A stretch of DNA of 64,000 bases from Epiperipatus broadwayi (lineage: Eukaryota; Onychophora; Udeonychophora; Euonychophora; Peripatidae), in assembly GCA_028023455.1 (NCBI GenBank), contig JAQFVV010006306.1, positions 310,001-374,000 of the forward strand, read 5' to 3'. Below, piece by piece: positions 46,570-57,700 of this stretch (position 1 is the stretch's first letter; every line of letters begins with the position of its first letter). A model generated the notes under the pieces. That model was not told where the DNA came from and did no database searches. It saw nothing but the letters and a program-made list of their open reading frames with translations. The translations under genes and the position numbers were made by a program.

Positions 46570-46800
46570 ATATTTATAATATATAGGGTATATGAGCACA
46601 GACTTTCACACGACCCACTACTCTTCACACTATCTCATAACACCAATACACTTGAACACATATATGTTGAAAAGATAAATAATCACCAATATACATATTT
46701 CATGCTAAACCAGCAATCATCAGTTGGTCCAGATTACCATCTCTACATATATATGCTATAAGTGCTCAGACATATATTAAGATAGCCAATCCTCATACTT
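46570..46800 (-). mobile_element. W-type element, copy 3, with intact ribozyme core
   Basis: Begins with ATATAGGGTATATGAGCACAG, as copies 1 and 2. It runs through GATAAATAATCACC and the hammerhead at 46686-46727 to about 46800. The mirrored second end is absent, so the copy is single-armed. Confidence 0.65.
46686..46727 (-). ncRNA. Hammerhead ribozyme motif of W type
   Basis: Minus strand: stem I CCAA/TTGG, CTGATGA, stem II TGCT/AGCA with loop GGTTT (T-T at the base), GAA, stem III ATA/TAT with loop TG. The cleavage triplet is ATA, an allowed NUH site. Different stems from the palindromic family, so an independent ribozyme lineage. Confidence 0.62.
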
Positions 46801-47640
46801 TAATGGAGAGGCTTCAATCTACTCCACACTCCAACTGTCCATCTAATTGAAAATCTGATGACGAAATGTTCAAAGGCCACCCTGAGGCCGAGATTCTTGT
46901 CATACCCATGTTAACCTAAGGACAATCTGACCCCTCATGTACAGGACACAATCCATTTAATACATATACACGGGATGGGCAGACATCTCTACTATGTAAT
47001 AAATGAAAAACTCAGATTATATTCTCTATGGACACAATCATGTTAACATTAAAACGTTCACCATATTTTGTTTCGATTGGTCTTGAAATGAACATTTAAT
47101 GTAGAATGGCAATGTTTTTACTTTGGATATTATAAATAGTTGCAAATAAACACTTATTATTCAACAGCTTATGGATAAATTAAATCTTTTCATAAAAAAG
47201 TGAATATGATTTTTGACACCTTTTTCTACATTGAGAAATTTGAAACAATTTGGGTTCAAATATTAAAACTAATTGTTTTGAAAATAAATTAATGTAGAAT
47301 TACATTTCTTATTTATCAGATATCATAAGACTTACATCTAAATATTATTTAAATTAGAATGTATTTCATATGTTTTTGGTTTTCCATCTACAATGAAGTA
47401 ATAATATTCTGTCTGATATTAGAGGCACGCTTGAAAATGGATTTTTAGTATAGAATTGCACATTTTTTTGTTTTAAATGACAAACATATTTAAGAATCAA
47501 TATGTATTCTAAGTCTTCATATCATATGCTATATGGATAAATATGTTTTGGTCTGACTTTTTAACAATTCAATTTATTCATTGATGTATGCATTACTGGA
47601 ATAGTAGTCACTATATAGTGTTTTTCTGAAGGTTTGTGAT
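46801..47640. other. Unclassified, AT-rich
   Basis: 46820-46970 is less AT-rich (GGCCACCCTGAGGCCGAG), with no frame I recognise. The remainder holds nothing. Confidence 0.45.
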
Positions 47641-47892
47641 GATGGTGTTCTAGCTGTATTTTTATATTGGACTATTTCCATCATCTAATATGTGTGTTGA
47701 ATGTCTTTAGAAAAGTTTAATTTTTTAGTTAAATATTCCAAATGCATTCAACTGTTAGTAATATCACAGCAAACAGGGTAGTATACATAATGTATGGAAA
47801 TCACTAATCAACTTTCCTCTGAGGAAAAAGTGGAGAAATCAGGAGGAACCTCATAGATAAGTATATGAATTTACTACATACTGTTGCCTTTG

Positions 47893-48043
47893 GAAGGATG
47901 GCTCAGTTGGTTAGAGCGTTACCTTAAATTTCAATAATCAAGAATCTAAGGACCCAGGTTTGAATCCCATGCTAGTACTGTCACTGGTCAGGCCAGCAAC
48001 ACCTGAAGAAGAGGGGAGAAAAATACCTCTCGAAACGTTGTGT
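47893..48043 (+). mobile_element. tRNA-headed SINE ending in a hammerhead ribozyme
   Basis: The head has an A box (TGGCTCAGTTGG, 47899-47910) and a B box (GGTTTGAATCC). These are followed by CATGCTAGTACTGTCACTGG and a hammerhead terminus resembling PLE 3' ends. A diverged relative with the same order lies at 60640-60760. The PLE-like end suggests mobilisation by PLE machinery. It sits in the loop of a foldback element. Confidence 0.68.
47999..48043 (+). ncRNA. Hammerhead ribozyme motif at SINE 3' end
   Basis: Core CTGAAGA (48003-48009), stem II GAGGGG/CCTCTC (6 bp, one G-U), GAA at 48032-48034, single-pair stem III with loop CG. Cleavage triplet GTT ends at 48039. Stem I ACAC/GTGT (4 bp). 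An extra A between core and stem II matches other PLE ends here. Confidence 0.68.
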
Positions 48044-48190
48044 GTATACTAATCTGTTTGCTGTGATATTACTAACAGTTAGTACATATACTAACCTGTT
48101 TGCTGTGATATTATTAACATTTGTTTGCTGTGATATTACTAACAGTTGGTGCATATACTAACCTGTTTGCTGTGATATTACTAACAGTGG
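48044..48190 (+). repeat. Tandem repeat of a 40-60 bp unit
   Basis: CTAACCTGTTTGCTGTGATA and near-identical words recur about four times between 48050 and 48185. The last unit merges into the right arm of the foldback. Confidence 0.8.
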
Positions 48191-48293
48191 AATGCATTTG
48201 GAATATTTAACTAAAAAATTAAACTTTTTAGTTCTAAAGACATTCAACACACATATTAGATGATGGAAATAGTCCAATATAAAAATACAGCTA

Positions 48294-48980
48294 GTCACTA
48301 TATACTTTTGTACTGCAGTATTGGCTGATCTAACAATGTTTACAAAATAGTTTGAATTTGTGCAATTTAAAATAATAATTCTTTACTTATATACTATTTT
48401 TTTAAAAAAATAATTTTATGTTTCATGTTACAATGAATTTAAAAAAAAACAACACAAAATAATTCATTTTTTTTATTATAAAAATATATACAAAATATTG
48501 GAAATTATTTTGAATTATTTAAAAGAAATGTACTGTGTATAAAATTATAAAGAACTTGAATTTAAATACAAACAAAAATTGAAACAAACTTCTGAAAATA
48601 CAGAAATCTGCCACGTTATAGTTCCTTAACTCAGAACCAATTTATTAAATGAACCAATAGGCCAAACCATCAGATACTTTATACTACCTTGGTCCTCCTA
48701 AAGTGAGTATCGATGAAAGAAGAGAACTCCTATTTTTTTGTTTTCTGCATACAAAAACAAACAATTTGTGTAATTAAAATATATGAAGTTAAAACATAAG
48801 CTTAAATGTTAACATTATGTGTTATGAAAAACAAATGTTTTTCATTTAATTGTTTTATATCACATCTTAAAGAGTATGTATACTTTAAATTTAATTAAAA
48901 GCTAAGAAAGTGTTTATTTAATATGTTCTACGATTTGAATATGTTGTGTTTGATAATATATTTTTTATAAAAATTATCAC
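48294..48980. other. AT-rich stretch with no recognisable content
   Basis: Nothing identified on either strand. Confidence 0.5.
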
Positions 48981-49112
48981 AAAACAATAAAACATAGTCA
49001 AGCATTGGTGGTCGAGTGGTCAGCAGAGCTGCCTTACAAGCAGTTGTCCCGGGTTAGCGGGTTCGCTTCCCGACCGATGCTATGACACATGAAAAAAAAA
49101 ACAATAAAACAT
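48981..49112 (+). mobile_element. tRNA-derived SINE with perfect 15-bp duplication
   Basis: AAAACAATAAAACAT occurs at 48981-48995 and 49098-49112. The body (48996-49097) has a tRNA-like part at 49002-49080: acceptor GCATTGG/CCGATGC and anticodon arm GCTGC-CTTACAA-GCAGT (anticodon UAC, Val-like). TATGACACATGAAAAAA follows as a tail. A 10-base repeat (GGGTTAGC/GGGTTCGC) enlarges the T-arm region and B-box position 58 is C, so it is not a functional tRNA gene. Confidence 0.88.
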
Positions 49113-50199
49113 GGATACACACACACAAAAATCACACATAGTTTGAAGCAAGCAGTGAAAGGCTTAATAAAAAAATGAATCCAATAAATAATGAGTTCAT
49201 ATTAGAAAGTATCAGAAAATGTTTTAGAAAATATATGCTTATTTTATAAGCTTTTTTAAAGAATAAAATTGTTATTAAATAAAATCAAATAATTTTTGAA
49301 AAGAAATCATCATCTTTTAACATTTTAAAAAGTATTAGTTATATATGTTACAGAATAACAAGTACAGATAAAACTTTCTAGATCATGGCCTCACTGTGGG
49401 CCACCCTTTCATTCCCATCAATGTGAGAGCAGTTTGTGATGAAAGAGATGACAGAAAAAAAATGTAAAGAGGCTTGGGCAATCACAATGGATCCACATTC
49501 TATCAAGCAAAAGGATTCATGTATTCTATTATCAAGAAAATGGAACATTTAAATGCCTCATTTACATATCATCCATATATATAGGCATATTTCTAACTGC
49601 TAAACTTTAAATAACACTGACTCTGGAAGTAATCTGCTGAAAGCCAGCTCAGTGCATTTAAAACTTTTGAACTTTATTAATTACCTTTTCATAATAATTC
49701 AATTATGATTTCATAAGAATTGCATTACCGGATATAAAGAGTATTAATTTTTTAAGATCTATACGACGAACATTACATTAAAAAATACTCAATACAGGAA
49801 TGAAATAGGATTCATATATCCACATCATTTTGTATGAAAATGACAAAATAACATAAATATCAACAATTCTAGTAAATAAATTTATTCATAAAGAGTAAAT
49901 TATTCTGACTTTTTGAGGTTACAAGAAAATATCAGAAGAAATTAATATGAAGAGAGAACCTATGCTTCACTATAAAAACCCCAATTGCTGGAAACACAAA
50001 CCAGAGAGGAACTTGAAATAAATGAAAGATTAAAAAAACAGCATTATGAAAATTGATGGCATAATATACAAATATTAAGATTATCTATTGACTTAATGAA
50101 AGATAATTAAATATAGACGCATGCTTAAACAAATTGTTCATTTTAATAAAGGATTTTATAATATGCATAAAATACTTTTAAGCTGATCAAACAATATTC
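49113..50199. other. AT-rich stretch with no recognisable content
   Basis: No gene, tRNA or classified repeat. Confidence 0.5.
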
Positions 50200-50455
50200 A
50201 ATATTAATAATCAGCATTAAGCTATTGCACATGCACTTCATAGATTTTTAACAATAAATGAATACTCCCACTTCAAACACTCTCACTTTCAAATACTTAA
50301 GATTTGCCCATACATAAGCGTTTGGGTTCGAAAAGATAGATGGATTCATTCTATCTTTTCCACAGACTTATCTTGTGTTTGAAGTGGGAGTATTCATTTA
50401 TTGTTAAAAATCTACAAAGCGCATGTGCAATAGCTTAATGCCGATTATTAATATT
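50200..50455. repeat. MITE-like hairpin, 80-bp arms
   Basis: ATTAAGCTATTGCACATGC...AATACTCCCACTTCAAACAC (50200-50280) is mirrored at about 50375-50455. The loop is short and contains its own small hairpin (AAAGATAGATGGATTCATTC region). Termini are ATATTAATAATC. Confidence 0.82.
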
Positions 50456-50539
50456 ACAGTTTGTAAACATCGCACTTTATAAGTTTAATATTGTTATGAA
50501 AAATTTTAATACGAGATTTGGCAAATACTTAAAAGATGA

Positions 50540-51150
50540 GAGTATTGGGTAAATTTATATGTAGATAGAAATGAGAGGTGTAGATATAAAAACTATACAT
50601 CAGAAAAAATGGTGTGAAATTGAAAAAGTTTTATATTATTATTAAGTTATTATTGTTGTTTTTGGAGGCAAATTCAAAGAGGAGATGAATATAAAATCTG
50701 ATAAGGAACATATTATGGAGTTGGATTATATTTTCTGTAAGAGAAGATATATATTTAAAGACTAATACGATTAAAAGATTCAAAATAGGAAGTAACTATC
50801 AATAAGTGAGATATGAATTAATGCAATCGTTAAGATAACGCTGTTACAAAGAAAAAACCAGGAGAAAATTTTTTAAGTTTATATATTTTCAATTAATACA
50901 TATAAATCACGAAGAAGATAAGATACTTTATTAAAACACCTAAACAGATAATAAAAACAAACTATTAGCAACTGTTACAGTGAATTTTTGTTTTTTAATT
51001 AAAAAAAGAATATACAAGCATAAAATAAATGTGAACATAATAATAAAACAATTTTAAAAAAAAATGAATAAATAGAATTTAAAAAAAATGGCAGTTAGTA
51101 ATAAAGAAAAAGGCACAACTATTAAAAGCACTAATAGTTTCTAGATGTGT
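50540..51150 (+). pseudogene. RTE-type LINE relic, endonuclease part
   Basis: Broken-frame translation gives MELDYIFCKRRYIFKD near 50715-50760. This aligns with the ELDYILTNRKYIFQD block of the intact RTE endonuclease, and QRKNQEK follows at the right distance. Upstream, DRNERC-like pieces align with its GNRNERG segment. Heavily mutated. Confidence 0.65.
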
Positions 51151-53619
51151 GTAGAGGAATTCCACAAAAAAATATATTACTTACATATTAATCCTGCGTT
51201 GAAAGTCACATACATATTAGACTGGCAATAGTTTTCTAAACTATTGATCTCAGAAAATAACATCTACATGAGACTGGCTGACAAAAATAATTGATTAATT
51301 AAAGATTTGGAAAAATGATGACCTAAAACTTATTTATTGGAAATGTTTGTTGTAAGGAATTATCTTTCCCCAAGTCAACTTATATTTATTTTGAAAAATA
51401 GCCACCTAAAACTTTATTTTGTGGAAATGAAACAAACACATATTTACATTTTTTCAAAACAAATACATACAAAATGTATATAGAGAAAAGCTTTATTTAA
51501 TCCTAATAGTATAGGATACTTAGTATGCTTTTGATTACCTGGTAGTCATACTTATAGCCAAAGATGTCCGAGGAGCTTGTGATATTCATCAAAGAATAAG
51601 CAAGATAGGATGTTTGCATAAAAATTGAATAAAGGATGTAAGTTCATTTAAATGAGTCACTTTTTTGAAAGGGGGACACAAGCATCTTTTTTGTTTATTG
51701 TATATTTTTGGCAATATGCCACATCTTTTCAACTTTACGTTTAGCATCATTCTTTCAGAGCAAACGATGCTGGCAGATGTAAGTTCAAACCTGCGGCTGA
51801 GCTTAAACTTGTGCTCAAAGAAAATAGATCTAACCTCCATGTTCATCTTAGCTCAATTATATTGCTATTTGTGATGTGCGATTCTTGTAGACAAATTGGC
51901 ACACAATTCCTCGTTTCAAAAAATTGATTATTTAATCCTTTATCCAAATTTTATGCAAATTCCCTATCTTGTTTATTCTTTGATAAATATCACAAGCTCC
52001 CAATCATCTAATACTGTGAATATGACTATCAAGTAGTCAAAAGCTGTTAGGATTAAATAAAGCTTTTCGCTATATATATTTTGTATGTTATTATTTTGTA
52101 CCGCATTGTTCCGAGAAAGGTTTATTAAAATTTCAAAATTATATTTACATTTTTTGCGAGTGGAAATGAAACAAACTATTTTCTCCTCATTGGAATATTG
52201 TCTAATATTCACAAAATTAATTCATTTACTTTTTCTTAAAAGATCATGTCTTTAATTTGGTCTTTATGTATATATTTGTGTGTTGCCAGCAGCTTCTATC
52301 AGTGCAGGAAAAACATATAATTGAAATGACAGGATTGTTATATAAGTGAAAGTAAAGGAATAGTTGGAAAGACATAAATAAATATCTCATGGAAAATATA
52401 TCAAAAGTAATGGATCCATGTATTAGTGACACATTGTTTAAGAAAGATGAAACAAAAAATATTTCAAATTTATATATCAATTAATACATTTACTAAAATC
52501 GTTACAAAGTATCTGTGAATAACTAGACTCTAGTAAACCAATAGAACAAATGATTTAAAAGTGATTGCAACAAAATAGACCTCACAATAAATATGAAAGG
52601 AAATTATAGAATATCAGATGACATTTTATGTTGCATTTTTAGAGCATTTCTGCAACAATTAATGCTTTGAAATATCATAACTCAAACCTAGAATACAGCT
52701 AATTTTTAAAAAAATTATTAAAATGAAACAACAGTGATTGGATTATAAGATTGTATGGTTGTCATCTGATCCTTCGTGTTAGCCGCCAGAGGCGCGATTT
52801 CTAACTGAAAAACACATTAATATATAGTTCCCGGGATAGCGATTCTCTATTAATATTGACTTTTTTTTTGGTTTGTTTACAAAGTTTATAATTGATAAAA
52901 GATTGCAAGATAATTCCACTTCACAATAATCAGTTACACCAGTTTTTAAAAAAGTATTTTTTTGGATTAAAATTGGGGTGGGGGTTGCGAGAATAAAAAG
53001 CAATGGAAGCAACCTTCATTCAGAGTTGTAAATAATATTAAAAAGGATATATATGCATGGCAATAAACCAAAAGTTAAAATTTCTAACCATCTGGATAAG
53101 TTATTAATGTAAATAGAATCAGAATGGACTAAATTAACATAGAATTAAACTAGAATAAAGTGCTTTCAACAAAAATAAATGTATTAGTTCTTACTTAAAT
53201 ATCTGAGCCTCAAAGTAAATTAAATCTCCAATTACGTCTCATTAAAGAACAACCATTAACAAATATTGAAAAAATATAGAAATGCTCCTACGGTGTGTTT
53301 CATCTGAATCAGTCACTTCAGATGACTCAGGCAATACTTACATTTTTTAGGATTTGTTGTTAAAGAAATCCATAACTTAACAAATTGAAAATGTGTATTT
53401 CAAATAACACACATTAAACAATTTAGATATCTAATAGGTTTCATATGTATTACTTGATATAATGAGACATCTGTAATTTGTTAAAATATGTATCTTAAAA
53501 TTAGGGTGTAAAGACAATATATTATACAGAAATATGAAAAAATGACTATTGGACTAAGAAAAAATAGCTAAAATTGAAACAATGAAACAAAGAACAAACA
53601 AGTATGTGTAAATAATAAT
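51151..53619. other. AT-rich stretch with one conserved GC-rich block
   Basis: Only 52759-52807 stands out (see findings). Otherwise nothing recognised; short open frames here look random. Confidence 0.45.
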
Positions 53620-54150
53620 TTTTCTTAGTCATTTATTAGACTAAAAATTATATAGCATCTTAATAAATAATATTTCTGTAATTTTCACTACATCACTCTC
53701 ATGCAAGGTAGAGACTTTTAAGATCTTGTGGAAGGATGTAATCATAAACTTAAGTTCACAGACCTGTGAAAAGGATGCATGATCACCAAGATACACATTT
53801 TATGCTAAACCAGCACTCATCAGTTGAACCAGATCACAATCTTTTATATATTTCTTTATCATTGTTCAGTATATATAGATAGACAATTATTATGGAAGTA
53901 TATTAATAAATTCTATTAGTCATTCATCAGACTAGAGATTATCCAATTAATGCATAATGTTTCTGTAGTGTAATTTTTACTACACCACTCTCATGCAAGG
54001 TAGGGACTGGTTTCTATCCATTTTAACACCTTATGGAGGTATGTAATCATAAACCTATGACCAATGTCATGTAAAAAAAATTTATAATCTCCAATATGCA
54101 CATTTTGCAATGAACCAGCACTTCTATCTTGTATGAGATTGGTGCAGTGA
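53620..54150. repeat. Diverged tandem duplication (period about 280-300 bp) with W-type ribozyme relics
   Basis: CTCTCATGCAAGGTAG(A/G)GAC, GG(A/T)ATGTAATCATAAAC and the CCAGCACT segment occur once in each half (about 53620-53860 and 53910-54150). Each half has sequence related to the W-type hammerhead. Confidence 0.72.
53786..53827 (-). ncRNA. Decayed W-type hammerhead motif
   Basis: CTGATGA and stem II GTGCT/AGCAT with loop GGTTT are intact and stem I (UCAA/UUGG) holds. G12 has become A (AAA instead of GAA), so it is predicted inactive. Confidence 0.42.
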
Positions 54151-55169
54151 AAATTACACTGCAGAAAATTGTTCATTAAGTACATGTGACTTTATGAAAA
54201 AAATTAAAAAACTGAAATGAGACTGGATTAGATACAGATACGATAGTAAGAAAACACCAAAAATTGAATTCCAAATTTTTTCGCAATATTTAAAAAAAGA
54301 ATGTAAATGTAATGAATAGTTTGATGTGGGGAAAAAAAAACATTTTAAATTGGAAGTACTAAAATAAATTCAGAAAATAATCTTGAAATGGCCCCTATTG
54401 ACTGAAACTGATGATTACTTTTTTGCTGACATATTAAAAATGAAAATGGATGAATATTTTTACTCACTTTGTATTCATTTCAGATTCGTATAAAACTATC
54501 AAAATATTACAACATATTTGTTTCTGTCAAATGGTAATTAGAAAGATACAACCAATATTTCCACTTTAATATTTCAGAATGATTGGCAATTAGCAATTAG
54601 GTTTAATGTAAATTTTTTAATCTAAAAGTACTACTTAGTAACTTTTCTGTTTTTTAAAAAATAATTAATATTTTTATTAGACAAAATCCTAATTAACTTC
54701 AATTACTTTATTATGTATGTTATAGAATTAATTATTGAAAATAAAATCATATAAAAAAAACTAATAAACTATCAAATATATTTTACAACAATCAAGTATT
54801 ACCCCCTCTCCCATTTTGCCTCAAATTCTTTTGCATTTTTACTACAATGAGAGCATTGGGTACTTATTTTTTAGATTGTAAAAGCCGTCTGGTGGCACTT
54901 TTTATGTGCTAAAACACGTAAAAAGGCCATTTACAGGATCAAACTTACAGCTTCTAGAACAGTTCTGTTCATATTAGCCATTAGCAGGTATAAATATCAT
55001 TGCACACTGATGTGCTTCGCAAAACTACAAATGCACACACTTCACAGATCACTATCATATTATGTGAGGGTGTCTAGACATCAACTGGCCATAACTCTTG
55101 AAATATACATTCCAAGTAATGATCTTAGACATGACCTGATGTAGTATTACATAATAATTTCTCAAAATT
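54151..55169. other. AT-rich stretch with no recognisable content
   Basis: 54880-55080 is slightly less AT-rich (CCGTCTGGTGGCAC). No frame or repeat identified. Confidence 0.45.
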
Positions 55170-55850
55170 CTTTTGAATTTTTATAGATCTTTGAGACTTT
55201 TAATCTATTTTGCAGTTTTACTGTCATTTGCTTATGTTAACATTAATTTTTTCTGTACCATTTTATGAACTTGCATATATTCAATTCTTCTCAACAAGCC
55301 ATTTTTAATTATTTTCATATTCTTTCTTTTCTGTACACTATCTTCATCACTTTTTTCTTTCTGTGATCTATACACTTGCTTTTGCAAAGTATCTTTTATT
55401 TTTTGTTATTGATCAATATGAGTCTATCTTCAAAATCTTTTGTCAATTTAAATCTATAGGTAAATTCTAGTTTAAATTCTGCAAATTATTTCTGATGATT
55501 AAAAATATCAATTTAATCATAAAATTTTTGCCTATATAGTTTTCACTATCACACATTTTACTTCTCTTTTACTAAATTAATGCTCTTTGAATATATATTA
55601 TATATTGGTCAAAATAAAATACATATCTGAATATCTCTGCATTTGGATATTCATTTCTAATGATAACTTCTTTTTTTTTGGATTTTTTTTTTTTAAAAAG
55701 TATTCATAATGTACTGTAGAAAATTTCACAAATCTATATATCATATCAGTTTTCATATCAAATTCATCCACAGTAGTTTAATCTTTTCTAGTTACAGCAT
55801 TACAATTGTCCATAATTTTAAAATGCAACTTGATCTGTTTACAGTTCTGT
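55170..55850 (-). pseudogene. RTE-type LINE relic, linker between endonuclease and RT
   Basis: On the minus strand, AGAATTGAATATATGCAAG then AAAATGGTACAGAAAA and AAAAGTCTCAAAGAT align in order with 19141-19260 of the intact RTE. Pieces further right match its endonuclease C-terminus. Non-coding now. Confidence 0.72.
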
Positions 55851-57591
55851 TCATCTAAATAAGGGTTGTCCAATTTATGATTATAATTTGGGGCATAACC
55901 CAGAATTATCTATGTTTGGTATTTTTAAGTTAAATAGATTTTTGTAACTGTGTAATATATTAACAATCTTTACAATGATGTTAATCCATCTTTTATTTAT
56001 GGTGAATACTATTCAATTGTGTTTTTAACAAAAAAAAAAGATCAAATTGTTTACTGCTCGGGAGTTCATAAGAAGTTCAAATGCCCGAAGCGACAGAGTT
56101 GGAACTACAATCCAATAAAACTTGAACTTCAATTGACACTTAATTATTGCATTAAAACAGCATTTCCCAAATTCATTCTATCAATGATTACTTTGCAAAT
56201 CGTAAAATTTTAATGGAACAAGTTAGTTTTTGGAATATAAAGATAGGTTTGGATTTTCACTTTTATTAGAGTTAAAAAAACAAAATAAACATTTATTCCA
56301 AAATAATGTTGCAATTTTTGATAAATAAGTATGTATTGGCATGTACTGATGTTTGTACAAAGCTCTACATCTGCTTACTTTGTGATTGACAATAGATTTG
56401 ACAATTCGTAACTCAATTTCTCAGAACAATACAATTCACCGATTTAAAACATACCTTAGTACAGTATTAAAATCATACAAGGTTACTAATTTACCAGAAT
56501 TTCATATTTTTTTCACAGAACCCTTACTGAACTTCTATGGAATACCAATGTTCCGCAGGACATAGTTTGAAGAATTCTGCATTAAAACATGCAAGACCAT
56601 ATTTCCAATATTTTGCCTTTGAAGTAACTCCCAAAAAATAATTCCATTATTTTCTTCTAATATCATAAGATCCAATTTCCAATTCATGCAAAATATATAA
56701 GATTAAATTGTAGAGGCCTAAATAATATGTATTATTAATCGGAAACAAAATCTCCTAAATTCTAATTGGTTGTTACAATAATACCACTCTCATATAAGAG
56801 CCTGGAAAATGAATGAAAATTATTCATTTTTATTCAATATATGAATAGAGCAGAACATGGTTGCATTAAAGTAATCAGTATGTAAAAGTTATTAGGTTAT
56901 CTCTTCAATTAATATTACACATACACACAAATTCAAAAATATAATCTATAAAAATATGTCTTGAGAAAGAACAGTAATTTTGATAAAGAGAATGATGTAC
57001 AAATTGAAAGTCATATTTTATCAAACTTTACTTAGGACTTTTATTATTTTATTTGCTATTGCAATAAAAAAATTCCAAATCTTATTATATTCATTCAATT
57101 CTGGATAAATTACTTCTAAATTTGATACCATAATTTTTCACTTTAATAACATGACAATAATTCTGAATTTTCATTTTCTAATAAATTACTGATACTCTCT
57201 TGAAATTCAAACTTACCAAAAATAACTAAATTTGAATATCATTCGGATCTTCATTTTTAGCTTCAAATATTTTTCCTCAGAAGCAATTAATATAAAAAAA
57301 TATATAAATAAAGAAAAAAAGTACAGATATAATTAAATTAACTTAATATTACAACTGATTTAAAAAATACAATACCTTAAGTGAAAAAAAAAAAATGAAA
57401 AATGTATCTTTTAAGTTTAAAATAAAAATTATTTCAATAATTTCAGTAAACATTTTAGTTACCTTTTAAATTCCAGAATTAATTTTTTTAATTGATATAT
57501 TAATTTAAATGAAATAATTTATTAGTGATATGTATTTATTGTTTCTATATCACACAATTACCTTTAATATATATATATAACAAATAACACA
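55851..57591. other. AT-rich stretch with no recognisable content
   Basis: AGGGTTGTCCAATTTATGA near 55862 resembles a hAT terminus, but no partner end was found. Confidence 0.4.
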
Positions 57592-57700
57592 CAAACTTCT
57601 TTATAAATATTGATTTATTATAATATGAACTATTATAACGTACAATAATATACCCGGACATTTCGACTATAGTATTTTATAGTCTTTGTCAAGAAACAAT
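57592..57700 (-). mobile_element. Penelope-like element 3' end
   Basis: Minus strand: TTGACAAAGACTATA...TATAGTCGAAATGTCC, then ATAATAGTTCATATTATAAT and AATCAATATTTATAAAG. A 7-bp stem II and GAA-GTC are kept, but the first core segment (TTGACAA) is mutated. Same family as 60800-60906. Confidence 0.65.

Larger units (their letters stand above)
47650..48293. mobile_element. Foldback element with about 130-bp arms
   Basis: Left arm 47650-47775 (ATTTTTATATTGGACTATTT, GTGTGTTGAATGTCTTTAG, AACTGTTAGTAATATCACAG) is mirrored at 48165-48293. The loop contains a tRNA-headed SINE (47893-48043) and a short tandem array. No target duplication established. Confidence 0.78.

Noticed and set aside
46855-46885. 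CTGATGACGAAATGTT resembles a hammerhead core.
   Set aside because: There is no stem II between CTGATGA and GAAA, so it cannot fold as a hammerhead.
49002-49080. tRNA-Val(UAC) gene.
   Set aside because: Perfect 15-bp target duplication, A-rich tail, enlarged T-arm and altered B box show a SINE.
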